In this document: one piece after another, positions 37,901 to 43,413 of the stretch | Layout of the letters: the number at the start of each line of letters is the position of its first letter | Numbering within the stretch: the first letter of the stretch is position 1 | Origin: an uncultured Lachnospiraceae bacterium | GTDB taxonomy: Bacteria > Bacillota > Clostridia > Lachnospirales > Lachnospiraceae | NCBI GenBank assembly: GCA_934351925.1 | Contig: CAKRJT010000002.1 | Span: forward strand, 1-64,000 | Reading direction: 5' to 3' | Length of the DNA: 64,000 nt | Made by a program: the position numbers and the translations under genes | The notes under the pieces: generated by a model | What the model saw: only the letters and a program-made list of their open reading frames with translations | Told to the model about the DNA's origin: nothing | The model's database searches: none

Positions 37901-38236
37901 TCCGGCTGTGACCTTCTCCTCTCTTGGGTAATAAACTCCGCCTACCCAGTCCTTAGCTGCATCAGGGTAAGTCACATCGCTGAAGCCATAGCCTGTCTCA
38001 GCGCTGAATAAGGTAGAAGCATTGACCTTCTGCCCCTTTCCCATTGCATAGGCACCGGTAGCTGCATTAACTGTTGAAGCCTTACCGGCTGCATTTACAG
38101 TTACTGCACCGACATCCGAAAGAGATACGCTTCCTGCCACCATAGCCACTGAAAGCAGAAGCGATACACTCTTGCGGATGTTCTTCTTGAATTCTTTTGA
38201 CAAATTGATTTTGCCACGCCAAATACTTGAATTCAT
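28922..38236 (-). CDS. Giant cell-wall pectinase: rhamnogalacturonan acetylesterase (CE12) + rhamnogalacturonan lyase (PL11)
   Basis: Protein of 3104 residues. Signal peptide about 1-50; binding-like beta module about 60-240; CE12 SGNH esterase about 245-485 (FIASDSTVQTY, WGHNDA, HAGDTTHLQYYGA); Fn3 about 500-595; beta module 597-742; two Fn3 745-960; PL11 lyase about 965-1620 (SLGDLDGDGVLELIVKWYPS, VWDYDGDGKAEIAVKTAPG, several Ca-binding DxDxDG loops); the first half of an Fn3; three FDFG-type carbohydrate-binding modules (about 1703-2310), of which the first two are nearly identical; the other half of that Fn3 (to about 2409); three Big_4 Ig-like domains; a fourth FDFG module 2653-2806; EEPTT repeats; an unknown domain 2871-3021; then ETGDRAG, a membrane helix and a KRKN tail, a sortase-like anchor with a non-canonical motif. 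It deacetylates and cuts the rhamnogalacturonan-I backbone at the cell surface. GGGAGG lies seven bases before the ATG. Confidence 0.93.
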   Translation of the reverse strand: MNSSIWRGKINLSKEFKKNIRKSVSLLLSVAMVAGSVSLSDVGAVTVNAAGKASTVNAATGAYAMGKGQKVNASTLFSAETGYGFSDVTYPDAAKDWVGGVYYPREEKVTAGSASYVTDGDGYLEIASKIWKETENSGFGVYTYENTSTLDFALNNADYKVSVELVNPTDKELVVSLEAEDITKASGVKVAAGASVTQDITACLVDGVLNLKFLETSGSATKEEEAATGKVYVSKVTITKAATKTAGDKPTIFIASDSTVQTYETAEAPKTGWGQTLYNFFGDFIEERKCTDCGYSQSRTYETENVIIENRAIGGRSSKSFIEEGKFDDLLEDVKPGDYVLVQWGHNDATAARPNRYVSPADFEYWMQYYVDGVTQRGATPVLVTPVARYSYVSNADGTVTFVGNFEKYGDVMRKMAKEQNIPIVDLTASSVALCNEFGLEGAKALFMVHAGDTTHLQYYGAYKFAQCVAQGIVDYAAAGTTDKLDELAKLVVNKIPTNVPGSITGFKSTTVGSSSIGLTWEEEEDSELYYIYRAVLEDGQTIDDVDFSSAEKFSVSSTNDYTDGACAAGVTYVYAIRGFNAKGLGVLSDKIQVTTKTAGWKFDINGDKDSVAKADGPTDTGWTGVGAEMYDAARGYGWIIRPGAGRDRGEQKNDSYSLMGRDFTIGAGEFALDIPNGDYEVTCYGGDILPGTSTVKSSYGAEGKSIGSISVKQGVAGATGTVRVEDGQLNITTDNYFNGFTVTDILKAPSSLEASEKSVSGSNMTFLLSFVGVDEAVKYNVYKKSSSDDAFTIVKTFTAEEYKDDDLGCRAMTAALGETYEYYMTCVTADGTESARSNIETVKAVLDEVKVPAAPTNVVCVDPTSSTTGVQHTITISWNAASVADADQGKVIKYVIYRSAKAEDEKGFKAFEKVGETTETTFKDTYFDIDTNISYYYKVAALNAGGLSELSAVCKTPVTGTLTPGNLEKYSDRALVAVNLAGEKGAEILISATDKDGNTLTKGVYLSWRSFEADFDNDNNLKTTFTVYRDGAAIAENVSVTNMVDEGGTSASTYKVVGSNDSAIGVKAVDTKCWEHQYLELNLYAPADETMPEYNGEVATCDYSANDMSLGDLDGDGVLELIVKWYPSNAKDNSGYGFTGKTFLDAYDVNWATGETTLLYRIDMGINIRSGAHYTQFQVWDYDGDGKAEIAVKTAPGTTVLRPTDGTANTLAEVEYIDVPSSSLPTEKISEKNDYRNASGYVLDGPEYFTMFNGEDGSILDTTDFVPARGNVGAWGDAYGNRVDRFLSATAYLDGEKPYAVFTRGYYTRTCLTAYYVNDEGKLDVYWAFDTNEAGSEYEAQGNHGLSVNDVDNDGKDEIIYGSLTVDHDGTVKYSTGLGHGDAMHVSDWVEWNDGLEIMDVHEHDDAAYHVEIHDAETGEILMGYWTGKDTGRGVAADIDPTSAGAEWWSIASPTYEGNDEPSWDSTDGEVYSTQSKVGALIKLADKTPASNASIFWDGDLLSEVQDHAFNKEAYAPTGVKLYKWDYENEEQVELLSSTEIWSSNGTKGNLGIIADFLGDWREEIIARCAADKNKVRVYTTTIQTDYVVPCLLENLAYREGVAWENVGYNQPANLSYLLSEGLVTSQLMVGQLTKNSAEIAFTEASDGTYGHEVTGYQIYRAEGDGAFELIDTISKDELVEYVPDKEQPEEPEEPDTTEPPVWLKLDFGGVDGKNSSKVGPLMDGYTEITSASPSYEDSTTGYGLTADSLKGITFRYYEGGTTTFTDKYDSSYASLFDDCAMGWNSDVVFKADVPNGTYDVTVLTSHVSGAAKNLIYVEDMDNNVARYANKNAANVTTTTVEVKDGVLEVKITLDPSYKGAVILSGLEIKASNYDELYKAWLEKNMPKYLKLDFGGVDGKNSSKVGPLMDGYTEITSASPSYEDSTTGYGLTADSLKGITFRYYEGGTTTFTDKYDSSYASLFDDCAMGWNSDVVFKADVPNGTYDVTVLTSHVSGAAKNLIYVEDMDNNVARYANKNAANVTTTTVEVKDGVLEVKITLDPSYKGAVVLSGLEIKASNYDEWMDKYFPSTDEPEEPEAPSESESASETEPTSESTGETEPTSESTGETEPTSESTGETEPTSESTSETEPTSESTSESESSSGTEQTPAYLRFDFGAGAVEDGWTQVLASDEYSDEKGYGFVFGDGLAAAGSEKKYTSNAESLAAVADDCVLGWDATNPMEFDVKVPNGKYNVTYYIYNGSGYVYNKITAEGVVLGDVRRGNSDKQFTSLTAEVEVTDGVLNIVNQSSKSKMLSLYFTGLEIKDVNYDEWLKNNTSTDTASTDTEAAEESQPSDEQAMEAQSAEEELTISLNNVRTVAASESTEEDTVKYYSYVDKTVKPDTTYRYKIAAVVDGKTSFMSRELELHTLVDIASIDEFSLPELVQDQVLAEGQKLADLLPAQLSVTDTNNNKTVANVKWDVTNVDIKTPGEYKVIGTVAGWDTPIEKTVKVVPNVSTGYAKYEDITVIVGNEPTLPTKLTATFLNGQTIAGTVTWDTSNLDVNTVGEYVLKGTSNLAVGEITITVKVVANYIESLYTRYWEIYLNETEYTLPNNVYAVWADGTASYVSAEWDKTIPVDVTVLGTTKLTGTVEGFDGTAELELTVDYPVAKRFDFGIEGSAVEDGWIGVLGNVKNGTKSLEELGSAYSKDKGYGFLDGKQTNQGRDEGAYKPGTQLPDNVYRDYIMPDGNTFRVDVPNGKYIVELVGGCGLGSSKVEAKVQNESISVSNGKATYAVGEIEAVVTEGYIDIEFVGSLSRTCAVIVRTVSVDDKDEPEEPSTEEPTTEEPTTEEPTTEEPTTEEPTTEEPTTEEPTQTPSEEPTQAPTETPSGKTEFKGEVGELTDDVISDTVKEKLNLKTVEEIVKYLEKMITENDGANKILPNVDAKNTTVFDFVVKIKRGNGEWTQASEDELKTGVDAVIPYPENTAKDGFEFVIGHLIVSGDNAGTMEYFKPEKTDAGLKIHITSASPFVIGWKAVGNSEQPTTEAPATQPATEQPATEVTTANGETTQQTESTAARAEAEDAETGDRAGAMIPMLVILMVIALAAAAFVVVDKRKNIIKKN
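29655..29795. repeat. EEPTT-coding 15-bp repeats
   Basis: About eight copies of a 15-bp unit such as GGCTCCTCTGTTGTT, encoding Glu-Glu-Pro-Thr-Thr linkers near the C-terminus of the giant pectinase. Likely a flexible wall-spanning or glycosylated stalk. Confidence 0.85.
31831..31980. repeat. 30-bp tandem repeat, TSESTGETEP linker
   Basis: Five copies of a 30-bp unit (AGGCTCTGTCTCACCTGTGC plus ten bases) that encode ten-residue Ser/Thr/Glu repeats between binding modules B and C of the pectinase. Confidence 0.9.
32049..32560. repeat. Direct repeat copy 1 (carbohydrate-binding module B)
   Basis: About 510 bp that match 32607-33118 with an offset of exactly 558 bp (186 codons). I found only two or three mismatches by eye. 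Encodes the second FDFG module of the pectinase. Confidence 0.93.
32607..33118. repeat. Direct repeat copy 2 (carbohydrate-binding module A)
   Basis: Partner of 32049-32560. Divergence starts abruptly at both ends, as expected after a recent tandem duplication or gene conversion. The two modules are separated in the protein by a short KAWLEKNMPKYLK linker. Confidence 0.93.
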
Positions 38237-38405
38237 GAATCATCCTCCCATTTGTTACATTTTTATAATTCTCGTGTACATAGTTTTGCCACTTTATGCA
38301 TCTTAACATTTTTAGAAATTTATGTAAATATGACTTTTGTGCATTTTTGTTGTTTTTATGTGCGTTTTCAACCTTCTTTTGTCCAAACTGTAGCAATCCA
38401 TGTGT

Positions 38406-38443
38406 AATTAGTACCAATTTGTTAAGCATTAGCACTAATTGGG
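38406..38443. promoter_or_regulatory. Overlapping AT-rich dyads in the mscL-pectinase intergenic region
   Basis: AATTAGTACCAATT (38406-38419) is nearly self-complementary. Its AATTAGT half pairs with ACTAATT at 38434-38440 and its ACCAATT half with AATTGGG beside it. It lies about 170 bp upstream of the pectinase start and could be an operator. The rest of 38237-38510 is AT-rich with no feature I can support. Confidence 0.35.
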
Positions 38444-38510
38444 AATTTGATTTTTGACTATTTTTGTTGATTTTACTGACATTTTTTGTCTTATCCACTT
38501 AATTTTGCAC

Positions 38511-38539
38511 TTGTCTATCCAGTCCTAATCAGCTAAAAT
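38511..38539 (+). promoter_or_regulatory. Candidate SigA promoter of mscL
   Basis: TTGTCT (38511-38516), a 17-base spacer and TAAAAT (38534-38539), giving a leader of about 31 bases before the ATG at 38577. Confidence 0.5.
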
Positions 38540-38576
38540 ATTTTATAGAAAATTCATCCATACGGAGGAAAATGCA

Positions 38577-38990
38577 ATGTTAAAGGAATTCAAAAAATTC
38601 ATCTCACGCGGCAATGTCCTCGACATGGCTGTCGGCATCATCATGGGCAGTGCATTCACTGCCATCGTAACCTCTTTAGTCAACGACATACTCACTCCGC
38701 TCATCGGCCTTATCATCGGCGGACTCGATTTCGGCGGGCTTTCCATCACAATAGGAAGTGCTTCCATCGCCTACGGTTCATTTATTCAGGCGGTTATCAA
38801 CTTCCTGCTCGTGGCATTGTCCCTCTTCCTTATTGTAAAGGGCATTAACAAGTTCCATTTCAAGAAGGAACAGACCCCTGCCGCACCTACCACAAAGGAG
38901 TGCCCGCTCTGCTACTCGACAATCAATATCAAGGCTACAAAATGCCCGTTCTGCACAGGGGATATTCCTTCCAAGCCTGCGTCCAAGTAG
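38577..38990 (+). CDS. mscL: Large-conductance mechanosensitive channel with C-terminal zinc ribbon
   Basis: Protein of 137 residues. Residues 1-100 are MscL: FKKFISRGNVLDMAVGIIMG with the gate-forming first helix, FTAIVTSLVNDILTPLIGLI, and FIQAVINFLLVALSLFLIV as second helix. Instead of the usual amphipathic C-terminal bundle, a short linker with prolines leads to ECPLCYSTINIKATKCPFCT, a CxxC...CxxC zinc ribbon. The channel opens under membrane tension and vents solutes on osmotic downshock. GGAGG lies eight bases before the ATG. It faces the hflC gene across a hairpin. Confidence 0.93.
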   Translation: MLKEFKKFISRGNVLDMAVGIIMGSAFTAIVTSLVNDILTPLIGLIIGGLDFGGLSITIGSASIAYGSFIQAVINFLLVALSLFLIVKGINKFHFKKEQTPAAPTTKECPLCYSTINIKATKCPFCTGDIPSKPASK

Positions 38991-39032
38991 CCTTATTTGA
39001 GCATATTGCCGGTTACATAACAGGAAAATGCA

Positions 39033-39107
39033 AAATGGCAGATACACCTTTGCCGAATATCCCTCCACCTTTGAAGGATACTCAGGCAAATGGTATACCT
39101 GCCATTT
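39033..39107. repeat. Long imperfect hairpin between mscL and hflC
   Basis: The left arm from AAATGGCAGATACACCTTTG at 39033 and the right arm ending GGTATACCTGCCATTT at 39107 pair over about 30 bp with few mismatches and one or two single-base bulges; the loop is about 11 bases. Too long for a simple terminator and without a T tract, it resembles a small mobile hairpin (MITE or REP type), though it may end both convergent transcripts. Confidence 0.7.
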
Positions 39108-39129
39108 CTATTTCTAAATATTTTTCACA

Positions 39130-39999
39130 CTAGTTCCAGCCGTTGAATATCTGTGCAAGCGGTGAATCCGCCGACAGAACGACTGTCTTGTTCTTTCCGA
39201 CCATCGAGACCTTGAGTGCATCGAGGCTTCTTACAAACTCATAAAACTCCGTGCGGCTCTCGTCGCCATACGCCTCGGCGAGTATTCTCATGTATTCTGC
39301 CTCGCCCTCGGCAACAAGGATTTCCGCCTGCATCTGCGCCTCCGACAGCATAACGGTGACTTCCTTGTCGGTTGTGTTCCTGATGACCTGCGCCTCAGCC
39401 TGACCTTCTGCAGTGTAGGTCGCTGCGATATTGTCACGCTCGGATATCATACGCTCATATACCGCTGTCTTGTTGTCGCTTGGAAGGTCAAGCCTCTTGT
39501 TCTCAACCGTTATAATCTCTATTCCGTACTGCGCCATCGTCGCTCCGATATTTCCCTCAATCGATTCTGCGAGTTCTCCGTCCCTGGCCTTTATGACCTC
39601 GTCCTGTGTCATGGAACTTATTGTATTCTTGGTCGCATTGAACACCACCGTGTCAATACGGCTCTCAGCATTTGCGATTGAAGCATTTAGTGTCTGTGCA
39701 AATTTCAATGGATCCGTTATTCTCCATAAAACATAGCTGTCTGTTATCATCGTTTTCTTATCAGACGTTATTACCTCAGACTCTGCAATATCATATAGAA
39801 GTATCTCCTTTGGGAGCGTGTCCGCCGTCTCAACAAATGGTATCTTAAAGCATACTCCCGATGTCGTCTGCACCCGGTCAACCTTTCCAAAACGCTTCAC
39901 AAGCTTAAATTCATCCTGATTGACAACCTCTATCGACGCGCCAAGTGTTATAAGTGCCAACACTGCGACAATTATTATGACTATCTTTGATTTTTTCAT
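39130..39999 (-). CDS. hflC: HflC-like SPFH/band 7 protein
   Basis: Protein of 289 residues. One N-terminal membrane helix (IVIIIVAVLALITLGASI), then an SPFH/band 7 domain: EFKLVKRFGKVDRVQTTSG, GVCFKIPFVETADTLP, then a coiled-coil segment rich in Ala/Glu (EGQAEAQVIRNTTDKEVTVM). With HflK it forms large membrane rings that in proteobacteria surround FtsH and control its proteolysis; the role in Firmicutes is less clear. It lies 47 bp after hflK, and its stop is at the end of an AT-rich stretch shared with the mscL hairpin. Confidence 0.9.
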   Translation of the reverse strand: MKKSKIVIIIVAVLALITLGASIEVVNQDEFKLVKRFGKVDRVQTTSGVCFKIPFVETADTLPKEILLYDIAESEVITSDKKTMITDSYVLWRITDPLKFAQTLNASIANAESRIDTVVFNATKNTISSMTQDEVIKARDGELAESIEGNIGATMAQYGIEIITVENKRLDLPSDNKTAVYERMISERDNIAATYTAEGQAEAQVIRNTTDKEVTVMLSEAQMQAEILVAEGEAEYMRILAEAYGDESRTEFYEFVRSLDALKVSMVGKNKTVVLSADSPLAQIFNGWN

Positions 40000-40046
40000 A
40001 AGCTATACTCTCTTTCTGCGGCCCGCCGCAAAACATTAATTACCGT

Positions 40047-41039
40047 CTATTCACCTGTGCTGCCTGACGAACTTCCCGTAAACGAATCAAGCGGCAGCAC
40101 TGTCTCAACTCCGTCCGTTCCGACGATAATCACCTTCAGGTCAGGAAGCACGTCCTCCATCGCCTCATAAAACATACGAAGCTTGGTAACCGTAGGATTC
40201 TTTACATACTCCTCATACATCGCGTTAAATCTTGAAACCTGCGCCGTTGCCTCGTTAATCCGCTGTTCCTTCTGTGCCTCGGCATTCTTGATAATACCAT
40301 CCGCCTGGGCCTGAGCCTCCGGAACCTGCTCATTGCGGTACTTGTTGGCATTGTTGAGTGCCGTCTCCTTGCCCTGCTTGGCGGTCTCAACCGCCTTGAA
40401 TGCCTCCATGACCTCTGCCGTAGGCGGCTCAGAGTCCTGAATCGTGATGTTCACAAGCATTATTCCTATATCCTGATCCTCAAGCTTTCCGACTATGAGC
40501 TGCTTGATATTAGACTGTATCTCCGACTTTCCCGTTGTGAGAACGCTATCGACATCGTAGCTTGCCACAACCGAACGGATACAGCCCTGAGCAATATTTT
40601 TAAGTATAAGCTCCGGATTTTCCGAATTATAGACCGCCTTTACGGGGTCAGTCACCTTGTACTCGACGAAGAAATCGACATTCACAAAATTGTAATCCGA
40701 CGTAATCATAAGCGACTCATCAGTGTCGAGCACATAACCGTCAGCGTCCGTGTTGTAACCCATCGTAAAACCGTGTATCGTCGTATCTACCTTTATTACA
40801 TTCTGAATAAAAGGAATTTTAAAATGCAGGCCTGAATCCGTCACCGACTGCGGCTTACCTAGCGTGACAAGCACTGCCTGTTCCTGTTCATTAATCTGAT
40901 ATGTGGAATTCATTGCCAATATCGCCGCCACTATGACAACAATTATTATCCAGCCAAATTTCTTAAAAATTTTCCCGGACTTTTTTGCCGCTTTCCTGAA
41001 TTCCTCCTCATCATACACAAAATCATTGTTTTTACTCAT
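40047..41039 (-). CDS. hflK: HflK-like SPFH/band 7 protein
   Basis: Protein of 330 residues. A charged cytoplasmic N-terminus (YDEEEFRKAAKKSGKIFKK), one membrane helix (about 30-50), an SPFH domain (INEQEQAVLVTLGKPQSVT, GLHFKIPFIQNVIKVD), and a long Ala/Gln/Glu-rich coiled coil (EAQAQADGIIKNAEAQKEQ) with an acidic/Ser-rich end. ATG 41039 is chosen over an in-frame start 33 bp upstream because GGAG stands seven bases before it. Upstream, 390 bp separate it from the terminator of a predicted manganese riboswitch in the same orientation. Confidence 0.9.
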   Translation of the reverse strand: MSKNNDFVYDEEEFRKAAKKSGKIFKKFGWIIIVVIVAAILAMNSTYQINEQEQAVLVTLGKPQSVTDSGLHFKIPFIQNVIKVDTTIHGFTMGYNTDADGYVLDTDESLMITSDYNFVNVDFFVEYKVTDPVKAVYNSENPELILKNIAQGCIRSVVASYDVDSVLTTGKSEIQSNIKQLIVGKLEDQDIGIMLVNITIQDSEPPTAEVMEAFKAVETAKQGKETALNNANKYRNEQVPEAQAQADGIIKNAEAQKEQRINEATAQVSRFNAMYEEYVKNPTVTKLRMFYEAMEDVLPDLKVIIVGTDGVETVLPLDSFTGSSSGSTGE

Positions 41040-41158
41040 ACTTTTTCTCCATTCCGCAGATGTTGTGCCCAAAATATGTGGGCTGCCGTTGTGTCTGTGT
41101 TTTGTTGCTTTTTGTGTAAATTCTTAACTTGCTTTTGATAATAATTTTGGTACTTTTT

Positions 41159-41209
41159 AGGTTATACCTGCTTTTTATGCTGTACTTACATTTTGGCAGG
41201 TGTATACCT
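41159..41209. repeat. Inverted repeat in the hflK leader
   Basis: AGGTTATACCTGC (41159-41171) and GCAGGTGTATACCT (41196-41209) form an imperfect 13-bp stem with a 24-base loop. It lies in the 390-bp stretch between the riboswitch terminator and hflK. I see no reading frame or good promoter in that stretch. Confidence 0.5.
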
Positions 41210-41431
41210 CTTAGTTTACACTTACTTTTAGATTGATGCTTACCTCTCGTTTCAAGTTTATATTCTTGTCAATACTTTGATTTTGTCTTTTGAATATTAC
41301 CCAAATTTCTGATTTCTGTTAGAGCGGGCTGAGCCGACTATTTAGCAGAAGTGCCGGCGCCGTCTGTGACATCTGCTGCACAGTCGACGCAGTGTGTTCC
41401 TGCATTGAGGGCTTTTTATATAATTGTTATA

Positions 41432-41473
41432 TAAAAAAAGACTCTTGCTACGGAAAACCATAACAAAAGTCTT
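41432..41473 (-). terminator. Riboswitch-controlled terminator
   Basis: As minus-strand RNA, AAGACUUUUGUUAUGG (41473-41458) pairs fully with CCGUAGCAAGAGUCUU (41453-41438) when three G-U pairs are allowed, closing a four-base loop, and six or more U follow. The mismatches seen on the plus strand are all of the A-C type, so only the minus-strand RNA folds well. Confidence 0.85.
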
Positions 41474-41574
41474 GCCACTCACTCACAAAATCCGAATCCA
41501 TAACCGCGGTAAAATGGATTGTTCTGACGGAAATTATGACACCTTGCGGTGCCAGCTACTCCCTTTTGGGTATA
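41438..41574 (-). ncRNA. Probable yybP-ykoY manganese riboswitch
   Basis: The minus-strand RNA holds, in order, CAAAAGGGAGUAGC (41568-41555), a hairpin UGGCACC-GCAA-GGUGUCA (41554-41537), the conserved CGUCAGAACA (41529-41520), a second hairpin AUCCAU...AUGGAU (41519-41496), and CUUUUG (41469-41464), which pairs with the first CAAAAG. These match the yybP-ykoY aptamer: an AGGGAGUAGC loop docking on a GUCAGAACA loop around Mn. CUUUUG is also part of the 5' arm of the terminator, so Mn-stabilised pairing would block termination and switch expression on. This is the usual logic of the family. The first gene downstream is hflK. Assigned by eye; a covariance model should confirm. Confidence 0.72.
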
Positions 41575-41579
41575 GCAAG

Positions 41580-41608
41580 ATATTATCATATCTCTTCGTG
41601 GGTGTCAA
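41580..41608 (-). promoter_or_regulatory. Strong SigA promoter of the riboswitch RNA
   Basis: On the minus strand TTGACA (41608-41603), a 17-base spacer ending in an extended TGA, and TAATAT (41585-41580). Transcription would start near 41573, right at the predicted aptamer. Confidence 0.85.
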
Positions 41609-41670
41609 TATATATTGGTAATTTTTTAACAAGCAAACGAATTACCGCCCGAGATAGAAATTTGTTAATG

Positions 41671-41723
41671 CAGGCGGTAGGTACAGCTATTTTTCTTTCT
41701 TTTGACGCAGCTATTACCGCCTG
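41671..41723. repeat. Inverted repeat with TACCGCC arms
   Basis: CAGGCGGTA (41671-41679) and TACCGCCTG (41715-41723), with inner AGCT/AGCT, form a stem. A third ATTACCGCCC stands at 41641. It lies upstream of the riboswitch promoter. From 41724 to 42028 I see only AT-rich sequence with a -10-like TATAAT near 41934 that may serve the MATE gene. Confidence 0.5.
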
Positions 41724-42039
41724 ATAATATGTATTAAACTTTTAAACGGTATTCCTTAAGCAAAGCTCATGTTCCCGAACGGTTTTACATTGTATTTTGC
41801 AGTTTCACTGCAATCACAGTCTCCCCCACCTCCGCGCAAGTTACACACACTCCTACGAAATCAACAATTTTCTGTACTATTATATATTTTTCCACATTAT
41901 GATTATTTTTCAGTGGATTTTTGCGGTGAATTATTATAATATAGTTTGCGGAAAATTTGTAGGGAACTCACAATCATAATAAGAAAAGGGCTTCCATTAC
42001 TATTTAAGCTGCTGCGGCGCAGTGGCGTGGAGGATTATC

Positions 42040-43365
42040 ATGTTCACAAAGAAACAGCTCTGGGCACTTCTCATCCCTCTCATGGTAGAGCAGGTGCTCA
42101 ATTCACTTATGGGAACCGCCGACACGATGATGGTCAGCAATGTAGGTTCCGCGGCGATTTCAGCCGTGTCACTCGTAGACTCAATCAACACACTTATACT
42201 CAATATTTTCTCGGCGCTCGCCACGGGCGGTGCGATAGTGTGCTCACAGTACATTGGAAAGCAGCGCACCGACAGCGCGAATGCAGCCGGGCGGCAGCTC
42301 ATTCTGTCAATGTTTGTCATATCGACCATCATATCGGCTGTGTGCGTTATATTCAGAGCTCCTCTTTTGTCGCTCATCTTCGGTAAGGTAGACGCTGATG
42401 TCATGCAGAATGCGCTCATTTATATGCTTATAACTGGACTTTCATTTCCATTTATAGGTCTGTACAACGCGTCGGCGGCGCTGTTCCGCTCCTCCGGCAA
42501 TTCAAAGCTTCCGATGACGGTGTCCATGATATCAAACTGCATTAATATAGTAGGAAATGCTATATTTATATTCGGGCTCAAGCTGGGAGTTGCCGGTGCG
42601 GCGCTCTCGACGCTCACCTCGAGAATATTCTGTGCCGCTGTCATCATGTACATTCAGACCAAGCCTAAGCAGACCATATACATAAGCAATTATCTGGCGA
42701 TACGCCCAGACCTTCCGATGGTCAAAATGATACTCGGCTTCGGTATTCCTACCGGAATCGAGAATGGAATGTTCCAGTTTGGCAAGCTTGCCATACAGTC
42801 GACCGTGTCAACGCTCGGCACGACCGCCATCGCAGCGCAGGCCATGACTGCCGTTCTGGAGGGCTTCAGCAGTATGGCAGGAATGGGTATCGGTCTCGGA
42901 ATGGTCACGGTTGTCGGACAGTGCATCGGCGCCGGGCGCAAGGACGAAGCGAAGCGCTACATACTCAAGCTCACATGGTACGGTGAGGTCTCAATCATCA
43001 TATCCTGTGTTCTTCTCTACCTCGCGTGTGACCTCATAACAACACTCGGAGGAATGGAGCCGGAGGCTGCCTCTCTGTGCAAACAGATGACCCTCGCCAT
43101 CACCATATATAAGCCTATTGCATGGTCATTCTCATTCATGCCGGGCTACGGCATGCGCGCCGCCGGGGACGTGAAGTTCTCCATGATAACATCCTCCATC
43201 ACTATGTGGACCTGCCGTGTATTCCTCACGATTGTGCTTATACGCTTCTTCGGCTGGGGACCTATGGCGGTGTGGATTGGAATGTTCACCGACTGGACAG
43301 CGCGAAGCATCTGCTTCGCGACAAGATTTTTCACCGGAGGCTGGCTGAAGAAAAAGGCGGTGTAA
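42040..43365 (+). CDS. MATE family efflux transporter
   Basis: Protein of 441 residues with about 12 membrane helices in two related halves, as in MATE exporters. First half: LLIPLMVEQVLNSLMGTADT, ATGGAIVCSQYIGKQ. Second half: GFGIPTGIENGMFQFGKLA, IGLGMVTVVGQCIGAG. Members export drugs, dyes or metabolites against Na or H; the substrate is unknown. The start is ATG 42040 with GGAGG six bases upstream; a GTG 18 bases earlier lacks a site. The stop codon lies inside a small GGCGGT/ACCGCC hairpin. The end is convergent with the AEC transporter. Confidence 0.92.
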   Translation: MFTKKQLWALLIPLMVEQVLNSLMGTADTMMVSNVGSAAISAVSLVDSINTLILNIFSALATGGAIVCSQYIGKQRTDSANAAGRQLILSMFVISTIISAVCVIFRAPLLSLIFGKVDADVMQNALIYMLITGLSFPFIGLYNASAALFRSSGNSKLPMTVSMISNCINIVGNAIFIFGLKLGVAGAALSTLTSRIFCAAVIMYIQTKPKQTIYISNYLAIRPDLPMVKMILGFGIPTGIENGMFQFGKLAIQSTVSTLGTTAIAAQAMTAVLEGFSSMAGMGIGLGMVTVVGQCIGAGRKDEAKRYILKLTWYGEVSIIISCVLLYLACDLITTLGGMEPEAASLCKQMTLAITIYKPIAWSFSFMPGYGMRAAGDVKFSMITSSITMWTCRVFLTIVLIRFFGWGPMAVWIGMFTDWTARSICFATRFFTGGWLKKKAV

Positions 43366-43413
43366 ACCGCCTCCGGCAGCCGCCCGACAAAGTTACGCAA
43401 AGTACTTGTCCGG

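Noticed and set aside
38082..38498. 138-codon minus-strand frame across the pectinase start
   Set aside because: It overlaps the signal peptide region in another frame, is Lys/Asn-rich as expected of AT-rich noncoding DNA, and has no ribosome site.
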